A stretch of 64,000 nt of DNA. It comes from Pseudomonas sp. GD04019. Its GTDB lineage: Bacteria > Pseudomonadota > Gammaproteobacteria > Pseudomonadales > Pseudomonadaceae. The notes beneath the pieces are model-generated. The model was not told the DNA's origin. It worked only from the letters and a program-made list of their open reading frames with translations, and did not search any database. Shown here one piece after another: positions 43,403 through 52,208 of the stretch. The first letter of the stretch is position 1. Each line of letters opens with the position of its first letter. Location: contig NZ_JAOEEA010000017.1 in assembly GCF_029837695.1 (NCBI RefSeq), positions 1-64,000 on the forward strand, in the 5' to 3' direction. Both the position numbers and the translations under genes were made by a program.

Positions 43403-43856
43403 CGGTGCTTTCCTCTGTGGCCGGCCCGTCGTGCGGGTCGGCTGTTCTTGTTCTGTATCAGTGTTGGTCAGGTGCCGGCTCGTCTGCTCATTAGCTGGCG
43501 GTACACGCGCAGAAATCGGGCGGGACGCATCACTGCCAGATGCCTCAGGGCATTCAAAAACGCGTGGTGTTCAGCAGATGAAGTTTGCGGACCAGGGCAT
43601 CCGCGCACATGGCACGGCGGCATTCCTTAAGGGGCGAGCGGGCAATCCGGTGGGCGGGCGTGGCGGCAGTGCCAGAGGGCCCAGAAGGCGAGGATTTCCG
43701 GGAGCAGCGCGGCGGTGTCGCCGGCCCTGGACGGGCAGGGACTGGACACAAGGCTGGAACGGCGGCTGGGTGAACTCATGAAGGCGAGACTCGCACGGCG
43801 GCTAATCAGGGTTAAATCGGATTCTTTGCACGCTCAGTTCAAACCCTACTAAACAA
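43403..43856. other. gene-free interval upstream of the PuuB-like gene
   Basis: 454 bp between the starts/ends of divergent-looking minus-strand genes. Short frames on both strands look like random high-GC text (Arg/Gly/Pro-rich) and have no ribosome site. The last ~60 bp before 43857 are A/T-richer. I see no RNA or repeat here; it must contain the PuuB-like gene's promoter. Confidence 0.4.
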
Positions 43857-44840
43857 TCATGGCTGGTAGTGGAATGGCCGGCCCAAGCCCTCCTCGACCT
43901 GCCCGGAGAGATACCAGACGCCTGCCAGCACACCGCGGTCCGGGCTGCTCAGCAGCGCCCTGGACTCCTGGTCGAGCGCCACCGCCAGGCTGTGGCGTAG
44001 TTGCGCCTCGCTTTCCGGGCGGTCGGCGTCACGCCCGATCAGGGTGAAGATGGTCGCGCCCAGGGACAGCGCCGTGCCGGCTACCCGCCCCACCATGGCG
44101 GCCACCACGCTGGCCGCGCCACTGGTGGTCATCTCGTCGACCAGGCGCTCGCTGGTGCGCTGAGCCACCAGGGAGATGCCGGGGTCGGCCGACCAGTCGC
44201 CGCCAGGCACGGCGCCCACCCGCTCGAGCAGCCCGGCATAGGCCGGCAGACGCTCCAGCGGGTCGGCGTGGATCAGTTGGTAAAGGCTGGCGCCCGGCTC
44301 GCCGGAGATCACCGGCAGCGCGGCCAGGCGCTGGTCGAACTGTTCCTGCGGTACGCCGTGACGCCCAGGGATGGTCTGCAGGCGCATGTCCAGCTGGCGC
44401 ACATAGATGCGGGTGGAGGCATGCAGGATGCGCTCGGGCGAAACCTCCTCGGCCACCGGTTCGAGCACCAGCTCCTGGTACTCCTCCTGCAGGTAGGCGG
44501 CCAGGCGCCGCACCGTGGGATCGTCCTCGTCGGCGCCGAGCTTGTACCAGGACACCTTGAAGCTCAGCCACTGCTGGGTCCAGTAGCCGTAGAACCAGGG
44601 AATGAACGCCTCGTCGGTCTGCCGCTGCACCAGCGCCAGCCAGCGCTGCATGGCCTCCAGCGCGTGCTGGCGGGCGTGATCCTCGGCACTGCGCGAGGCG
44701 GCGGCGATATCCTGGTCGACCTGGCGCCAGGTGCTCGCGGAGATGTGCACCGGCGGGTCGCTGGCACAGCCGACCAGCAACCCGGCCAGCAGCGGGACGC
44801 ACAGGCGCCGGCGCGCGGCGACCAGCCATGCGGTGCTCAT
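43857..44840 (-). CDS. hypothetical lipoprotein
   Basis: 327 residues. Signal with lipobox LLVGC near residue 25 (PLLAGLLVGC). The mature chain is helical and Glu/Arg-rich (YLQEEYQELVLEPVAEEV; LIHADPLERLPAYAGLL), with a late Ala/Gly-rich hydrophobic stretch (about 242-268) that may be a second membrane element. No catalytic motif. Unknown function. Confidence 0.65.
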   Translation of the reverse strand: MSTAWLVAARRRLCVPLLAGLLVGCASDPPVHISASTWRQVDQDIAAASRSAEDHARQHALEAMQRWLALVQRQTDEAFIPWFYGYWTQQWLSFKVSWYKLGADEDDPTVRRLAAYLQEEYQELVLEPVAEEVSPERILHASTRIYVRQLDMRLQTIPGRHGVPQEQFDQRLAALPVISGEPGASLYQLIHADPLERLPAYAGLLERVGAVPGGDWSADPGISLVAQRTSERLVDEMTTSGAASVVAAMVGRVAGTALSLGATIFTLIGRDADRPESEAQLRHSLAVALDQESRALLSSPDRGVLAGVWYLSGQVEEGLGRPFHYQP

Positions 44841-45004
44841 GTGATATCGCCTGCCCGCCGCTGCGGCGAGCCGCCCTTCCTTTCCGGACAGGCGCAGGTA
44901 AAGCCCCGCTACCCGTCCGGCCCCCGCTCCAACGGAACGTCCAGCACGCCCGACCCTGGTGGTTTCAGTATAGGAGCCGGCGCCTCACGCTGGCCGCAGA
45001 AACG

Positions 45005-45028
45005 ACAACCGCCCGAGAGGGCGGTTGT
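45005..45028. terminator. hairpin downstream of the HPF-like gene
   Basis: ACAACCGCCC GAGA GGGCGGTTGT, a perfect ten-pair stem; on the minus strand it is followed by CGTTT, a weak T run, after the HPF stop at 45055. Confidence 0.6.
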
Positions 45029-45054
45029 GTTGATCGCGGCAATGGAGGCGCAGG

Positions 45055-45468
45055 TTATTCGCGTTGCAGGTCTTCCTGCTTGGCCAGGAATTCCTCTTCG
45101 AGCAGGGCATCGGTGAGCGGCACGTCACCGGCTTCAACGAAGCGACCGGTGGAGAGAGACTTGCCTTCCAGGCGCCCGGTCAGGTGTTCCAAGGCGTGGC
45201 GCATCTTCTCGGCGGCGCCGTCGATGGCCAGGCCCATGGCATCGGCCTTATGCGTCACGGAGATGGGCTGATGGCCCTTGGGACGGGCCTCGATTTGGCA
45301 GCGCTTGTCGTCGCCGCCGGACTTGTGTGCGTTCTCGTCGCTGATATGGACGACCACCCGGGTCAGCAGCTCGTCGAAATGTTCGAGCCTGTCCATCACC
45401 TCCGCGCTTACCCATTCCTGAAGCCGAGCACTACCTTCAATCTGATTGGTGCGAACTTGAACTTGCAT
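45055..45468 (-). CDS. HPF/RaiA-family ribosome-associated protein
   Basis: 137 residues with the beta-alpha-beta layout of ribosome hibernation factors: QVQVRTNQIEGSARLQEWV opening, RVVVHISDENAHK and QIEARPKGHQPISVTHKA strands, and the long AIDGAAEKMRHALEHLTGRL helix. Members bind stationary-phase ribosomes; here it is longer than the HPF short form and lacks the C-terminal dimer domain. Stand-alone gene. Confidence 0.82.
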   Translation of the reverse strand: MQVQVRTNQIEGSARLQEWVSAEVMDRLEHFDELLTRVVVHISDENAHKSGGDDKRCQIEARPKGHQPISVTHKADAMGLAIDGAAEKMRHALEHLTGRLEGKSLSTGRFVEAGDVPLTDALLEEEFLAKQEDLQRE

Positions 45469-45731
45469 GGGGCTTCCTCGTTTTCCTGGGTGTTCCGAGG
45501 TACTGCGGCTGCGGGGTCAGGCGGGTGAAGCATCTCCTCTGGTGTGCCTGCGAAGCGCCGTACGCCGACCATCGGCGCACCACTCCCCTTGCTGGGCCAC
45601 ACAACTTCGAATGGACCGCAGCGTCTGCCACGGTCCGGATGAATCTCTGACTCCAGTCTTACTACAGGCGCCCCCGGCGAGCAAATCCAGGATGTCGCAC
45701 CCCCACCGCACGAGTGTTGCAGCAGATTGCG

Positions 45732-46145
45732 TTAATCGGCCTGCCGCGCCCGCAGGCCGGCCATCATGCGCTCGGCGTTCTCGCTACACAGCATGCCTTC
45801 CGGCTTGTTCTCGATCTCGGCGATGGTGGCCAGCAGCTGCGCCTTGTTCTGCGCCAGACGCGCCTGCATCGCCTCGATCTCCTCGACCTTGCGCCTGAGC
45901 GCGGCCAGCAGTTCATCGTGGGGCCAGCTCTGCGCCACCGGGTCGGGCAGCAGGCGACGGATCTCCTCCAGGCTGAAGCCGGACTGCTGGGCACGAGTGA
46001 TCACCGCCAGGACCTGCTCGGTCTGCGCCGGATACTCGCGATAGCCATTGGCCTGGCGCTGGGCGGCGATCAGCCCGCTGGCCTCGTAGAAGCGGATGCG
46101 CGAGGCCGCCAGGCCGGTGCGCTTGGCCAGTTGACCGATCTTCAT
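45732..46145 (-). CDS. MerR-family regulator
   Basis: 137 residues. Winged HTH KIGQLAKRTGLAASRIRFYEASGLI (1-30) and GYREYPAQTEQVLAVI (to about 55), then a coiled-coil dimer helix (about 80-115). Only one Cys (GMLCSE) so metal sensing of the MerR type is unlikely; ligand unknown. Divergent from the oxidoreductase at 46224. Confidence 0.9.
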   Translation of the reverse strand: MKIGQLAKRTGLAASRIRFYEASGLIAAQRQANGYREYPAQTEQVLAVITRAQQSGFSLEEIRRLLPDPVAQSWPHDELLAALRRKVEEIEAMQARLAQNKAQLLATIAEIENKPEGMLCSENAERMMAGLRARQAD

Positions 46146-46163
46146 GGAAATGCTCCGGGGGTA

Positions 46164-46194
46164 TTGACCTTGAAGTTAACTTTAATCTTAGGCT
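46164..46194 (+). promoter_or_regulatory. MerR-type promoter/operator for the flavin oxidoreductase
   Basis: -35 TTGACC at 46164-46169, an A/T-rich near-perfect dyad TTGAAGTTAACTTTAA at 46170-46185, and a -10-like TAGGCT at 46189-46194. The 19-bp spacer with a dyad inside is the MerR-family promoter layout. Confidence 0.55.
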
Positions 46195-46223
46195 TCGCCC
46201 ATCGTCCACCGGGAGAACCCTTC

Positions 46224-47456
46224 ATGAGCCCCTTCCAGCCCCTGCAACTGCCCAACGGCACCCGCATTCCCAACCGCATTGCCAAGGCCGCCATGGAAGA
46301 GAACATGGCCAGCATCGACCAGGGCCCCTCCGCCGAGCTGCTGCGCCTGTACCGGGCCTGGGCCGAGGGTGGCGCCGGGTTGCTGCTGACCGGCAACGTG
46401 ATGATCGACCGCCTCGCCATGACCGGCCCCGGCGGCGTGGTGCTTGAGGACGACAGCCTGCTGCAGCGCTTCCGCGAATGGGCCCAGGTCGGTCGCGCCA
46501 AGGGTGCGCAGTTCTGGATGCAGCTCAACCACCCCGGGCGGCAGATGCAGGCCAACCTCGGCCAGCCGACCGTGGCGCCGTCCGCGGTTCCCCTGGAGCT
46601 GGGCAGCTTCTCCAAGATGTTCCCGCTGCCCAAGGCGCTGGACGACGCGGAAATCGGCGCGCTGATCCAGCGCTTCGCCCACAGCGCCGAGCTGGCCGAA
46701 CGCGCCGGCTTCAGCGGTGTACAGGTTCACGCCGCCCACGGCTACCTGCTTAGCCAGTTCCTCTCGCCGCTGTCCAACCAGCGCACGGACAGCTGGGGCG
46801 GGCCGCTGGAGAACCGCGCCCGCCTGCTGCTGGAAGTGGTCAAGGCGGTGCGCGCCCGCGTCTCCCCTAGCTTCTGCGTGGCGGTCAAACTCAACTCGGC
46901 GGACTTCCAGCGCGGTGGCTTCGACGCCGCCGACGCCAAGCGCGTGGTCGAGATGCTCAACGAGCTGGACGTCGACCTGGTCGAGCTGTCCGGCGGCAGT
47001 TACGAGGCGCCGGCCATGCAGGGCGACGCCCGCGACGGCCGCACCCTCGCGCGCGAGGCCTACTTCCTCGAATTCGCCGGCGAGATCGCTGCGGTGGCGC
47101 GCATGCCGGTGATGGTCACCGGCGGCATCCGCCGCCTGCCGGTGGTGGAGAAAGTGCTGGAAAGCGGTGTGGCCATGGCTGGCATCGCCACAGCCCTGGC
47201 CATCGACCCGGCGCTACCCGAGCACTGGCGCCAGGGCCGCGAGCGCCGCGCCGAGCTGGCGCCGATCGCCTGGAAGCGCAAGGCCCTGGCCTCGCTGGCC
47301 TATATGGCGGCGGTGAAGTTCCAGCTGCGCCGCCTCAGCCAGGGCCACCAGCCCAACCCGGATGTGTCGCCACTGCGCGCCTTGATCGGCGAGCAGCTGC
47401 GGATCTCCCGCCGCGCCCGTCAGTACAAGCGCTGGATCGCCAGCCGCCACGGCTAG
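46224..47456 (+). CDS. NADH:flavin oxidoreductase (Old Yellow Enzyme family)
   Basis: 410 residues, FMN TIM barrel. LPNGTRIPNRIAKAAMEENMA is the opening, VQVHAAHGYLLSQFLSPLSNQRTDSWGG the substrate and FMN signature, and GVAMAGIATALAIDP the phosphate region. Reduces enoates, enones or nitro-compounds in the family. Divergent MerR regulator suggests inducible expression. ATG 46224 with GGGAGAACC. Its TAG overlaps the LysR stop (CTAG). Confidence 0.9.
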   Translation: MSPFQPLQLPNGTRIPNRIAKAAMEENMASIDQGPSAELLRLYRAWAEGGAGLLLTGNVMIDRLAMTGPGGVVLEDDSLLQRFREWAQVGRAKGAQFWMQLNHPGRQMQANLGQPTVAPSAVPLELGSFSKMFPLPKALDDAEIGALIQRFAHSAELAERAGFSGVQVHAAHGYLLSQFLSPLSNQRTDSWGGPLENRARLLLEVVKAVRARVSPSFCVAVKLNSADFQRGGFDAADAKRVVEMLNELDVDLVELSGGSYEAPAMQGDARDGRTLAREAYFLEFAGEIAAVARMPVMVTGGIRRLPVVEKVLESGVAMAGIATALAIDPALPEHWRQGRERRAELAPIAWKRKALASLAYMAAVKFQLRRLSQGHQPNPDVSPLRALIGEQLRISRRARQYKRWIASRHG

Positions 47457-48364
47457 CGCAAACCGTCCAGGGCCTGGCGGCTGCGTTCGAACCAGCCCAG
47501 CAGGTAGTCCGCCAGGGCCTGGGTGCGGCGCGGCAGGCTGCCCTGCCAGGGATGCACGAGGAACACCGGCGTACTGCGGGTCTGGTGATCGCGCAGCAGC
47601 CAGACCAGACGGCCGTCGGCCAGCTCGTCCTGCACCATGTAGGACGGCAGGCGCGCCACGCCGGCGCCGCTCAGCGCAGCCTTCTTCAACAGGCTGTAGT
47701 GGTTGCTGGCCAGGTTGCCGGACACCCGCACCCGCTCCAGCTGATGCTGGCGGTGGTACAGCCATTCCTCGAAACCGCTGTAGTGAGTGTTGAGCAGGCA
47801 CTGGTGCGCACCCAGCTCGGCCGGCGTCTGCGGTTTGCCGTAGCGCGCCAGGTAGGCCGGCGCGGCGCAAGTGATCTCCTGCAGGGCGAACAGCGGCTTG
47901 GCCACCAGGCGCTCGTCCGGACTTACGCCGGAGCGGATGGCCAGGTCGAAGCCGTCGGCCACCAGGTCGCGGTAGACATTGGCCAGGTCCAGCTCGACCC
48001 GCACCTGCGGATAGCGGCTGGCGAAATCCAGCAGCAGCGCATCGAAGAAGGTCTCGCCGAGGGACACCGGCACGGTCAGGCGCACCGTGCCGCTGACCTC
48101 CTCCTGCAGGCTGCGCACCACCTGGCGCGCGCGCTGGGCCTGGGCCTGCAGCGCCTGCGCCTCGGGCAGCAGGGCGGCGCCAGCCGCGGTCAGGTGCAGC
48201 TTGCGTGTGGTGCGGTGCAGCAGTTGGCTGCCGAGGCTGCGCTCCAGGCCGCTGATGCGTTTGGACAGCTGACCCTTGCTGCAGCCCAGGCGCTCGGCGG
48301 CGGCGGTAAAGCTGCCGGCTTCCACCAGCAGGGCGAAGGCGGCCAGGTCTTCCAGTTCGCTCAT
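47453..48364 (-). CDS. LysR-family regulator
   Basis: 303 residues. SELEDLAAFALLVEAGSFTAAAERLGCSKGQLSKRISGLE is the HTH, LLHRTTRKLHLTAAGAALL the wing, and the effector domain follows. Divergent from the SDR gene at 48478, its likely target; a GAACC-AAA-GGTTTC dyad lies in the 113-bp gap. The stop codon shares the bases CTAG with the stop of the convergent oxidoreductase. Confidence 0.9.
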   Translation of the reverse strand: MSELEDLAAFALLVEAGSFTAAAERLGCSKGQLSKRISGLERSLGSQLLHRTTRKLHLTAAGAALLPEAQALQAQAQRARQVVRSLQEEVSGTVRLTVPVSLGETFFDALLLDFASRYPQVRVELDLANVYRDLVADGFDLAIRSGVSPDERLVAKPLFALQEITCAAPAYLARYGKPQTPAELGAHQCLLNTHYSGFEEWLYHRQHQLERVRVSGNLASNHYSLLKKAALSGAGVARLPSYMVQDELADGRLVWLLRDHQTRSTPVFLVHPWQGSLPRRTQALADYLLGWFERSRQALDGLR

Positions 48365-48477
48365 GGCGCGTCGCTCATTGTTTCCTTATGAGAACCAAAG
48401 GTTTCACATTGCCCGGATTATTGGCAACAGCGCAGCGCCTAAGCTGGCCCCGTCACTCACCAGTACGGAGCCACTCC

Positions 48478-49077
48478 ATGAAAATCATCCTGATCGGCGC
48501 CAGCGGCACCATCGGCCGCGCCATCGACAACGAGCTGAAAGACCGTCACCAGATCGTCCGCGTCGGCCGCAACAGCGGCGAGCTGCAGGTAGACATCACC
48601 GACCAAGCCTCGATTCGCCGCCTGTTCGAGCAGACCGGCCCGTTCGACGCGCTGATCAGCGCCGCCGGCAACGGCCACTTCGGCCCGCTGGAAGAACTCA
48701 CCGCCAAGGAATTCGCCGTGGGCCTGGACGACAAGCTGATGGGCCAGGTCAACCTGGTGTTGATCGGCCGCGAGTTCGCCAACGACGGCGCCTCCTTCAC
48801 CCTCACCTCCGGCGTGCTCAGCGAAGACCCTATCCGTTTCGGCAGCGCCCTGAGCATGGTCAACGCGGCGGTCGACGGTTTCGTCCGTGGCGCCGCCATC
48901 GAGCTGCCGCGCGGCCTGCGCATCAACAGCGTGAGCCCGACCGTGCTGGAAGAGTCGCTGCCCAGCTACGGCCCCTACTTCCGCGGTTTCAAGGCAGTAC
49001 CCGCAGCCACCGTGGCCATGGCCTACGCCAAGAGCGCGGAAGGCCGGCAGACCGGGCAGGTCTATCGCGTACTGTGA
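48478..49077 (+). CDS. short-chain dehydrogenase/reductase
   Basis: 199 residues, short form. MKIILIGASGTIGRAIDNELK is the cofactor loop, ISAAGNGHFGP the NAG region, and the catalytic YxxxK is replaced by SALSMVNAAVDGFVRG, lacking the Tyr; so it may be a degenerate or atypical SDR (NmrA/YbbO-like). ATG at 48478 preceded by ACGGAG. Regulated by the divergent LysR by inference. Confidence 0.8.
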   Translation: MKIILIGASGTIGRAIDNELKDRHQIVRVGRNSGELQVDITDQASIRRLFEQTGPFDALISAAGNGHFGPLEELTAKEFAVGLDDKLMGQVNLVLIGREFANDGASFTLTSGVLSEDPIRFGSALSMVNAAVDGFVRGAAIELPRGLRINSVSPTVLEESLPSYGPYFRGFKAVPAATVAMAYAKSAEGRQTGQVYRVL

Positions 49078-49145
49078 TCCCGGCGGTTGCCTGAGCGTGC
49101 CAGCGGTGGCACCGTGGTGGGGTGTTTCAGACAAGGACGCCCCTC

Positions 49146-49448
49146 ATGACCCGATCACTGCAACTCTCCGCCCTGCTCGCCTGCACACTGCTGGCCGCCT
49201 GTTCCTCCAGCCCGGACAAACCGGCCGCCGCGAGCAAGGGCGATGGCCGCTGCAACGCCGAGGCGGTGCAACACCTGGTGGACAAGCGCATCACCACCGA
49301 GATGGCCGAGGAAGCCCGCGCAGAAGCCGGCGCCGAGCACCTGCGGGTGACCCAGCCGAACCAGCCGGTGACCATGGACTACAACCCGCAGCGCCTGAAC
49401 ATCGACATCGACGAAGACGACACCATCATCCGCCTGAACTGCGGCTGA
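49146..49448 (+). CDS. I78-family peptidase-inhibitor lipoprotein
   Basis: 100 residues. Lipobox LLAACSS near residue 18, then RCNAEAVQHLVDKRITTEM and TQPNQPVTMDYNPQRLNIDID, the I78 inhibitor signature. Such proteins guard the envelope against host or own proteases. The stop overlaps the next start (TGATG), so it is coupled to the following secreted protein. Confidence 0.85.
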   Translation: MTRSLQLSALLACTLLAACSSSPDKPAAASKGDGRCNAEAVQHLVDKRITTEMAEEARAEAGAEHLRVTQPNQPVTMDYNPQRLNIDIDEDDTIIRLNCG

Positions 49449-49900
49449 TGCGTGCGCTGCTCTGCGCCCTGCTTGCCACCTGCGTGGTCGGCCAGGCCAC
49501 GGCGCTGGGCCGGGAAGTCGGCTACGGCGAGACCCGCGAGCAGTTCGCCAGCCTGCGCCAGGTGCTCGACTGCGGCAGCTGGAAGATTGGCGAAAACCAC
49601 GGCGACCTGCGCCTGCTGCGCTACTCGCAATACGGCCAGGACCTGATCTTCGTCGACCGCATCGCTCCGGATGAGGCGGGTACAACCTGGCGGGTGGAAC
49701 AGGGCTACGGCTTCGCTGAGGTCAACAACGACCACGCCGAACTGAGCTTCGCCCGCCTCAGCTGCTCCAGCGATGGCGCCACCCGGGTCACGGTGGAAGG
49801 TCTGGCCGAGAATGGCCACGAGCAGAGTGACTGGCAGATCCGCATCGACCTGAACCTCGACAGCGGCACCTACCGCTACGACGCCAGCCCCGCCGAATAA
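49448..49900 (+). CDS. secreted hypothetical protein coupled to the I78 inhibitor
   Basis: 150 residues with a signal peptide 1-20 (cleavage after ATALG or nearby). Trp/Tyr-rich beta text (LDCGSWKIGENHGDLRLLRY; WQIRIDLNLDSGTYRYDA). Only two Cys in the mature part (LDCGSW, RLSCSSD), possibly a disulfide. No family recognised. Its end overlaps the convergent gene by 25 bp. Confidence 0.65.
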   Translation: MRALLCALLATCVVGQATALGREVGYGETREQFASLRQVLDCGSWKIGENHGDLRLLRYSQYGQDLIFVDRIAPDEAGTTWRVEQGYGFAEVNNDHAELSFARLSCSSDGATRVTVEGLAENGHEQSDWQIRIDLNLDSGTYRYDASPAE

Positions 49901-50184
49901 CCCTCGACGCGCATCTCCATACGCCGGATCAGGCCGCTGTCCACCAGGCGGCCGAGCAGCTGCATGTGCGGCAGTTGCAGGTGTGCCTGCAGCGCCTGCT
50001 CGGAATCCCACTGCCCGCGCAGCTGCCACTGCTCGGGGCACTGCTGGTCGTGCAGCAGCTCGCAGCCATGGCAGGCGGCATCGCGCCTGGCCCGCAGCAA
50101 CAACTCGCACAGACGCAGGCCGAGCTCCTCGCCGTGGCCTTCCCGGGCCTGGAAGCGGACCAGGCTGGTGATTGCTTGATTCAT
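49876..50184 (-). CDS. ABM-domain (quinol/heme monooxygenase-like) protein
   Basis: 102 residues of one antibiotic-biosynthesis-monooxygenase domain: SLVRFQAREGHGEELGLRLC opening, CHGCELLHDQQCPEQWQLRGQW strand. Four Cys in the first half are unusual. Function likely a small redox or signalling enzyme, unassigned. Upstream of it is the SDR gene 50231 on the same strand. Confidence 0.75.
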   Translation of the reverse strand: MNQAITSLVRFQAREGHGEELGLRLCELLLRARRDAACHGCELLHDQQCPEQWQLRGQWDSEQALQAHLQLPHMQLLGRLVDSGLIRRMEMRVEGYSAGLAS

Positions 50185-50230
50185 CTTGTGTCTCCTGCAG
50201 GCGCCGCCCCTTGCGAGGCGGCGCAGCGGA

Positions 50231-50968
50231 TCAGTAGGCGCTGGAGGTGGGACGGATCACCAGCTCGCTGACATCCACCGCGGCCGGCTGGTCGATGGCA
50301 TAGGCGATCGCTTCGGCGATGGCGCTGGCCGGAATCGCGTCGCGGCGGAACTCGCGGATCATCTCCAGGGTGGCGCCATCGGAGATGGTCTCGGCCAGGT
50401 CCGACTCGGTGACGCCCGGCGATACCACGGTGACGCGGATATCGGCGCCCACTTCCTGGCGCAGCGCCTCGGACAGCGACACCACCGCCGCCTTGGTCGC
50501 GCAGTACACGGCGCCGGTGGCGATCGGCTTGTAGGCGCCGATGGAGGCGACGTTGATGATCTGCCCGGCGCGGCGCTGCTGCATGCCCGGCAGCACGGCG
50601 GCGATGCCGTGCAGAACGCCGCGGATATTGACGTCGATCATGCGGTTCCACTCGCCAATCTTCAGCGCCGCCATGGGTGACAGCGGCATCACCCCGGCGT
50701 TGTTGATCAGTACGTCGACCCGACCGAAACGCTCCAGGGCCAGGTCGACCAGGGCCTGCACCTCTTCCTCGCGGGCCACATCGGTGGCGCGGTACTCGGC
50801 CGTGCCGCCCTGGTTGCGGATATCCGCGGCCAGCGCTTCCAGGCGCTCGCTGCGGCGGGCACCGAGTACCACGCGGGCGCCCTGGCTGGCCAGCAGGCGG
50901 GCGGTGGCTTCGCCGATGCCGCTGCTGGCTCCGGTGATGACGATGACTTTCTCTGCGATCTGCGACAT
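50231..50968 (-). CDS. short-chain dehydrogenase/reductase
   Basis: 245 residues. KVIVITGASSGIGEATARLLA is the nucleotide loop, DVLINNAGVMPLSPMAALK the NAG motif, YCATKAAVVSLS the catalytic YxxxK. Likely alcohol or aldehyde metabolism; substrate not readable. Divergent from the AraC gene 51226, with a striking repeat in the 257-bp gap, so it is likely the AraC target. ATG 50968; upstream in-frame starts overlap regulatory DNA. Confidence 0.9.
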   Translation of the reverse strand: MSQIAEKVIVITGASSGIGEATARLLASQGARVVLGARRSERLEALAADIRNQGGTAEYRATDVAREEEVQALVDLALERFGRVDVLINNAGVMPLSPMAALKIGEWNRMIDVNIRGVLHGIAAVLPGMQQRRAGQIINVASIGAYKPIATGAVYCATKAAVVSLSEALRQEVGADIRVTVVSPGVTESDLAETISDGATLEMIREFRRDAIPASAIAEAIAYAIDQPAAVDVSELVIRPTSSAY

Positions 50969-51064
50969 GAGCTGTTCCTCGGCAAGCGGCGCGCAAGTGG
51001 CGCCGGGACGAGGCAGAGATTGCGCTTGGACCATCGGCGGTCGTTAGCCGGAAACTGTCGACGA

Positions 51065-51163
51065 CTTGCCTGATCCTGCAAACCATCCACGATCAGGCAC
51101 TAGGCTTAGCAGACTATGACGAGTCGGTTTGCCCAAAACTGCCGTGCTCTTGCCTGATCCTGC
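51065..51163. promoter_or_regulatory. direct and inverted repeats between the SDR and AraC genes
   Basis: The 15-mer CTTGCCTGATCCTGC occurs at 51065-51079 and again at 51149-51163, 84 bp apart (about eight turns of DNA). A reverse half-copy GATCAGGCA is at 51091-51099. Good candidate AraC-family binding sites for loop or dimer control of the divergent genes. Confidence 0.6.
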
Positions 51164-51225
51164 CGATACCCGCCGAACCGCCACAGAGTGCGCGTATGCT
51201 TGCGGCAACGGAGGAGACCCGCGCC

Positions 51226-52143
51226 ATGCCCAACGTCGAGAATGCCGAACAGAACCTGGAAGGCCAGCGCTGCGAGCTGGCCGGGCTGATTGCCCAATAC
51301 TGTGCCGATGGCGGCATAGTCGAGACGGCGATCCCCGGCCTGGCGCTGTACCGCGCCACCGCGCCGTCGCCCATCGTCCACACCCTGTACCGCCCGGCCC
51401 TGTGCATCATGGCCCAGGGGCAGAAGGTGGTGCGCCTGGAGGGCGAGGTCTATTGCTACGACCCGCTGCATTACCTGGTGGCCTCGGTGACCCTGCCGGT
51501 CACTGGCGAAGTCACGGTGGCCGCGGTGGAGCAGCCATACCTGAGCCTGCGCCTGGATATCGACCCGGCCGAGCTGGCCAGCCTGATCGCCAGCGCCGGG
51601 CCCATCGGTGTGCCCAACCAGGGCAGCGGCCGCGGCCTGCATGTCGACCGCCTCGACGCCCCGCTGCTGGACGCCGTGCTGCGCCTGGTGCGCCTGCTCG
51701 ACAACCCGCGCGACATCGCCATGCTCGCCCCGCTGGTGCAGCGCGAGATCCTCTACCGCCTGCTGCACAGCCCCCAGGGCCAGTTGCTGCGCGATATCGC
51801 CACGGCGGACAGCCAGGCCCACCGGGTCAACCGCGCCATCGAGTGGCTCAACCAGCACTACGGCGAGCCGCTGCGTATCGAGGAGCTGGCCAAGGTGGCC
51901 AACCTCAGCACCTCCACCCTGCACCACCGCTTCAAGGCGCTGACCGCCATGAGCCCGCTGCAGTACCAGAAGCAGCTGCGCCTGCAGGAAGCACGACGGC
52001 TGATGCTGTGCGAAAACCTGGATGTATCGAGTGCCGGCTACCGGGTCGGCTACGAGAGCCCGTCGCAATTCAGCCGCGAATACAGCCGACTGTTCGGCGA
52101 GCCGCCGGTGCGCGACCTGGCTCGGTTGCGCAACGCGGTCTGA
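51226..52143 (+). CDS. AraC-family regulator (AraC_N type)
   Basis: 305 residues. The N-terminal ~160 residues are the AraC_N (YqhC-like) effector module (SPIVHTLYRPALCIMAQGQKVV), and the C-terminal 100 residues have the two HTHs (AKVANLSTSTLHHRFKALTAMSPLQYQKQLRLQEAR; AGYRVGYESPSQFSREYSRLFGE). The divergent SDR gene and the paired repeats make a YqhC/YqhD-like control system plausible. ATG 51226 has GGAGGAG at 51211-51217; the ATG at 51196 lacks one. Confidence 0.9.
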   Translation: MPNVENAEQNLEGQRCELAGLIAQYCADGGIVETAIPGLALYRATAPSPIVHTLYRPALCIMAQGQKVVRLEGEVYCYDPLHYLVASVTLPVTGEVTVAAVEQPYLSLRLDIDPAELASLIASAGPIGVPNQGSGRGLHVDRLDAPLLDAVLRLVRLLDNPRDIAMLAPLVQREILYRLLHSPQGQLLRDIATADSQAHRVNRAIEWLNQHYGEPLRIEELAKVANLSTSTLHHRFKALTAMSPLQYQKQLRLQEARRLMLCENLDVSSAGYRVGYESPSQFSREYSRLFGEPPVRDLARLRNAV

Positions 52144-52208
52144 GCCTCTGGAGAGTATTGCTGGGACCCGTTAGGCTGGCGGCCCGATGACCATGACAAG
52201 GACGCCAC

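Noticed and set aside
43554..43781. Short frames in the 43403-43856 gap
   Set aside because: Random high-GC text in all frames, no ribosome site, no conserved motif.
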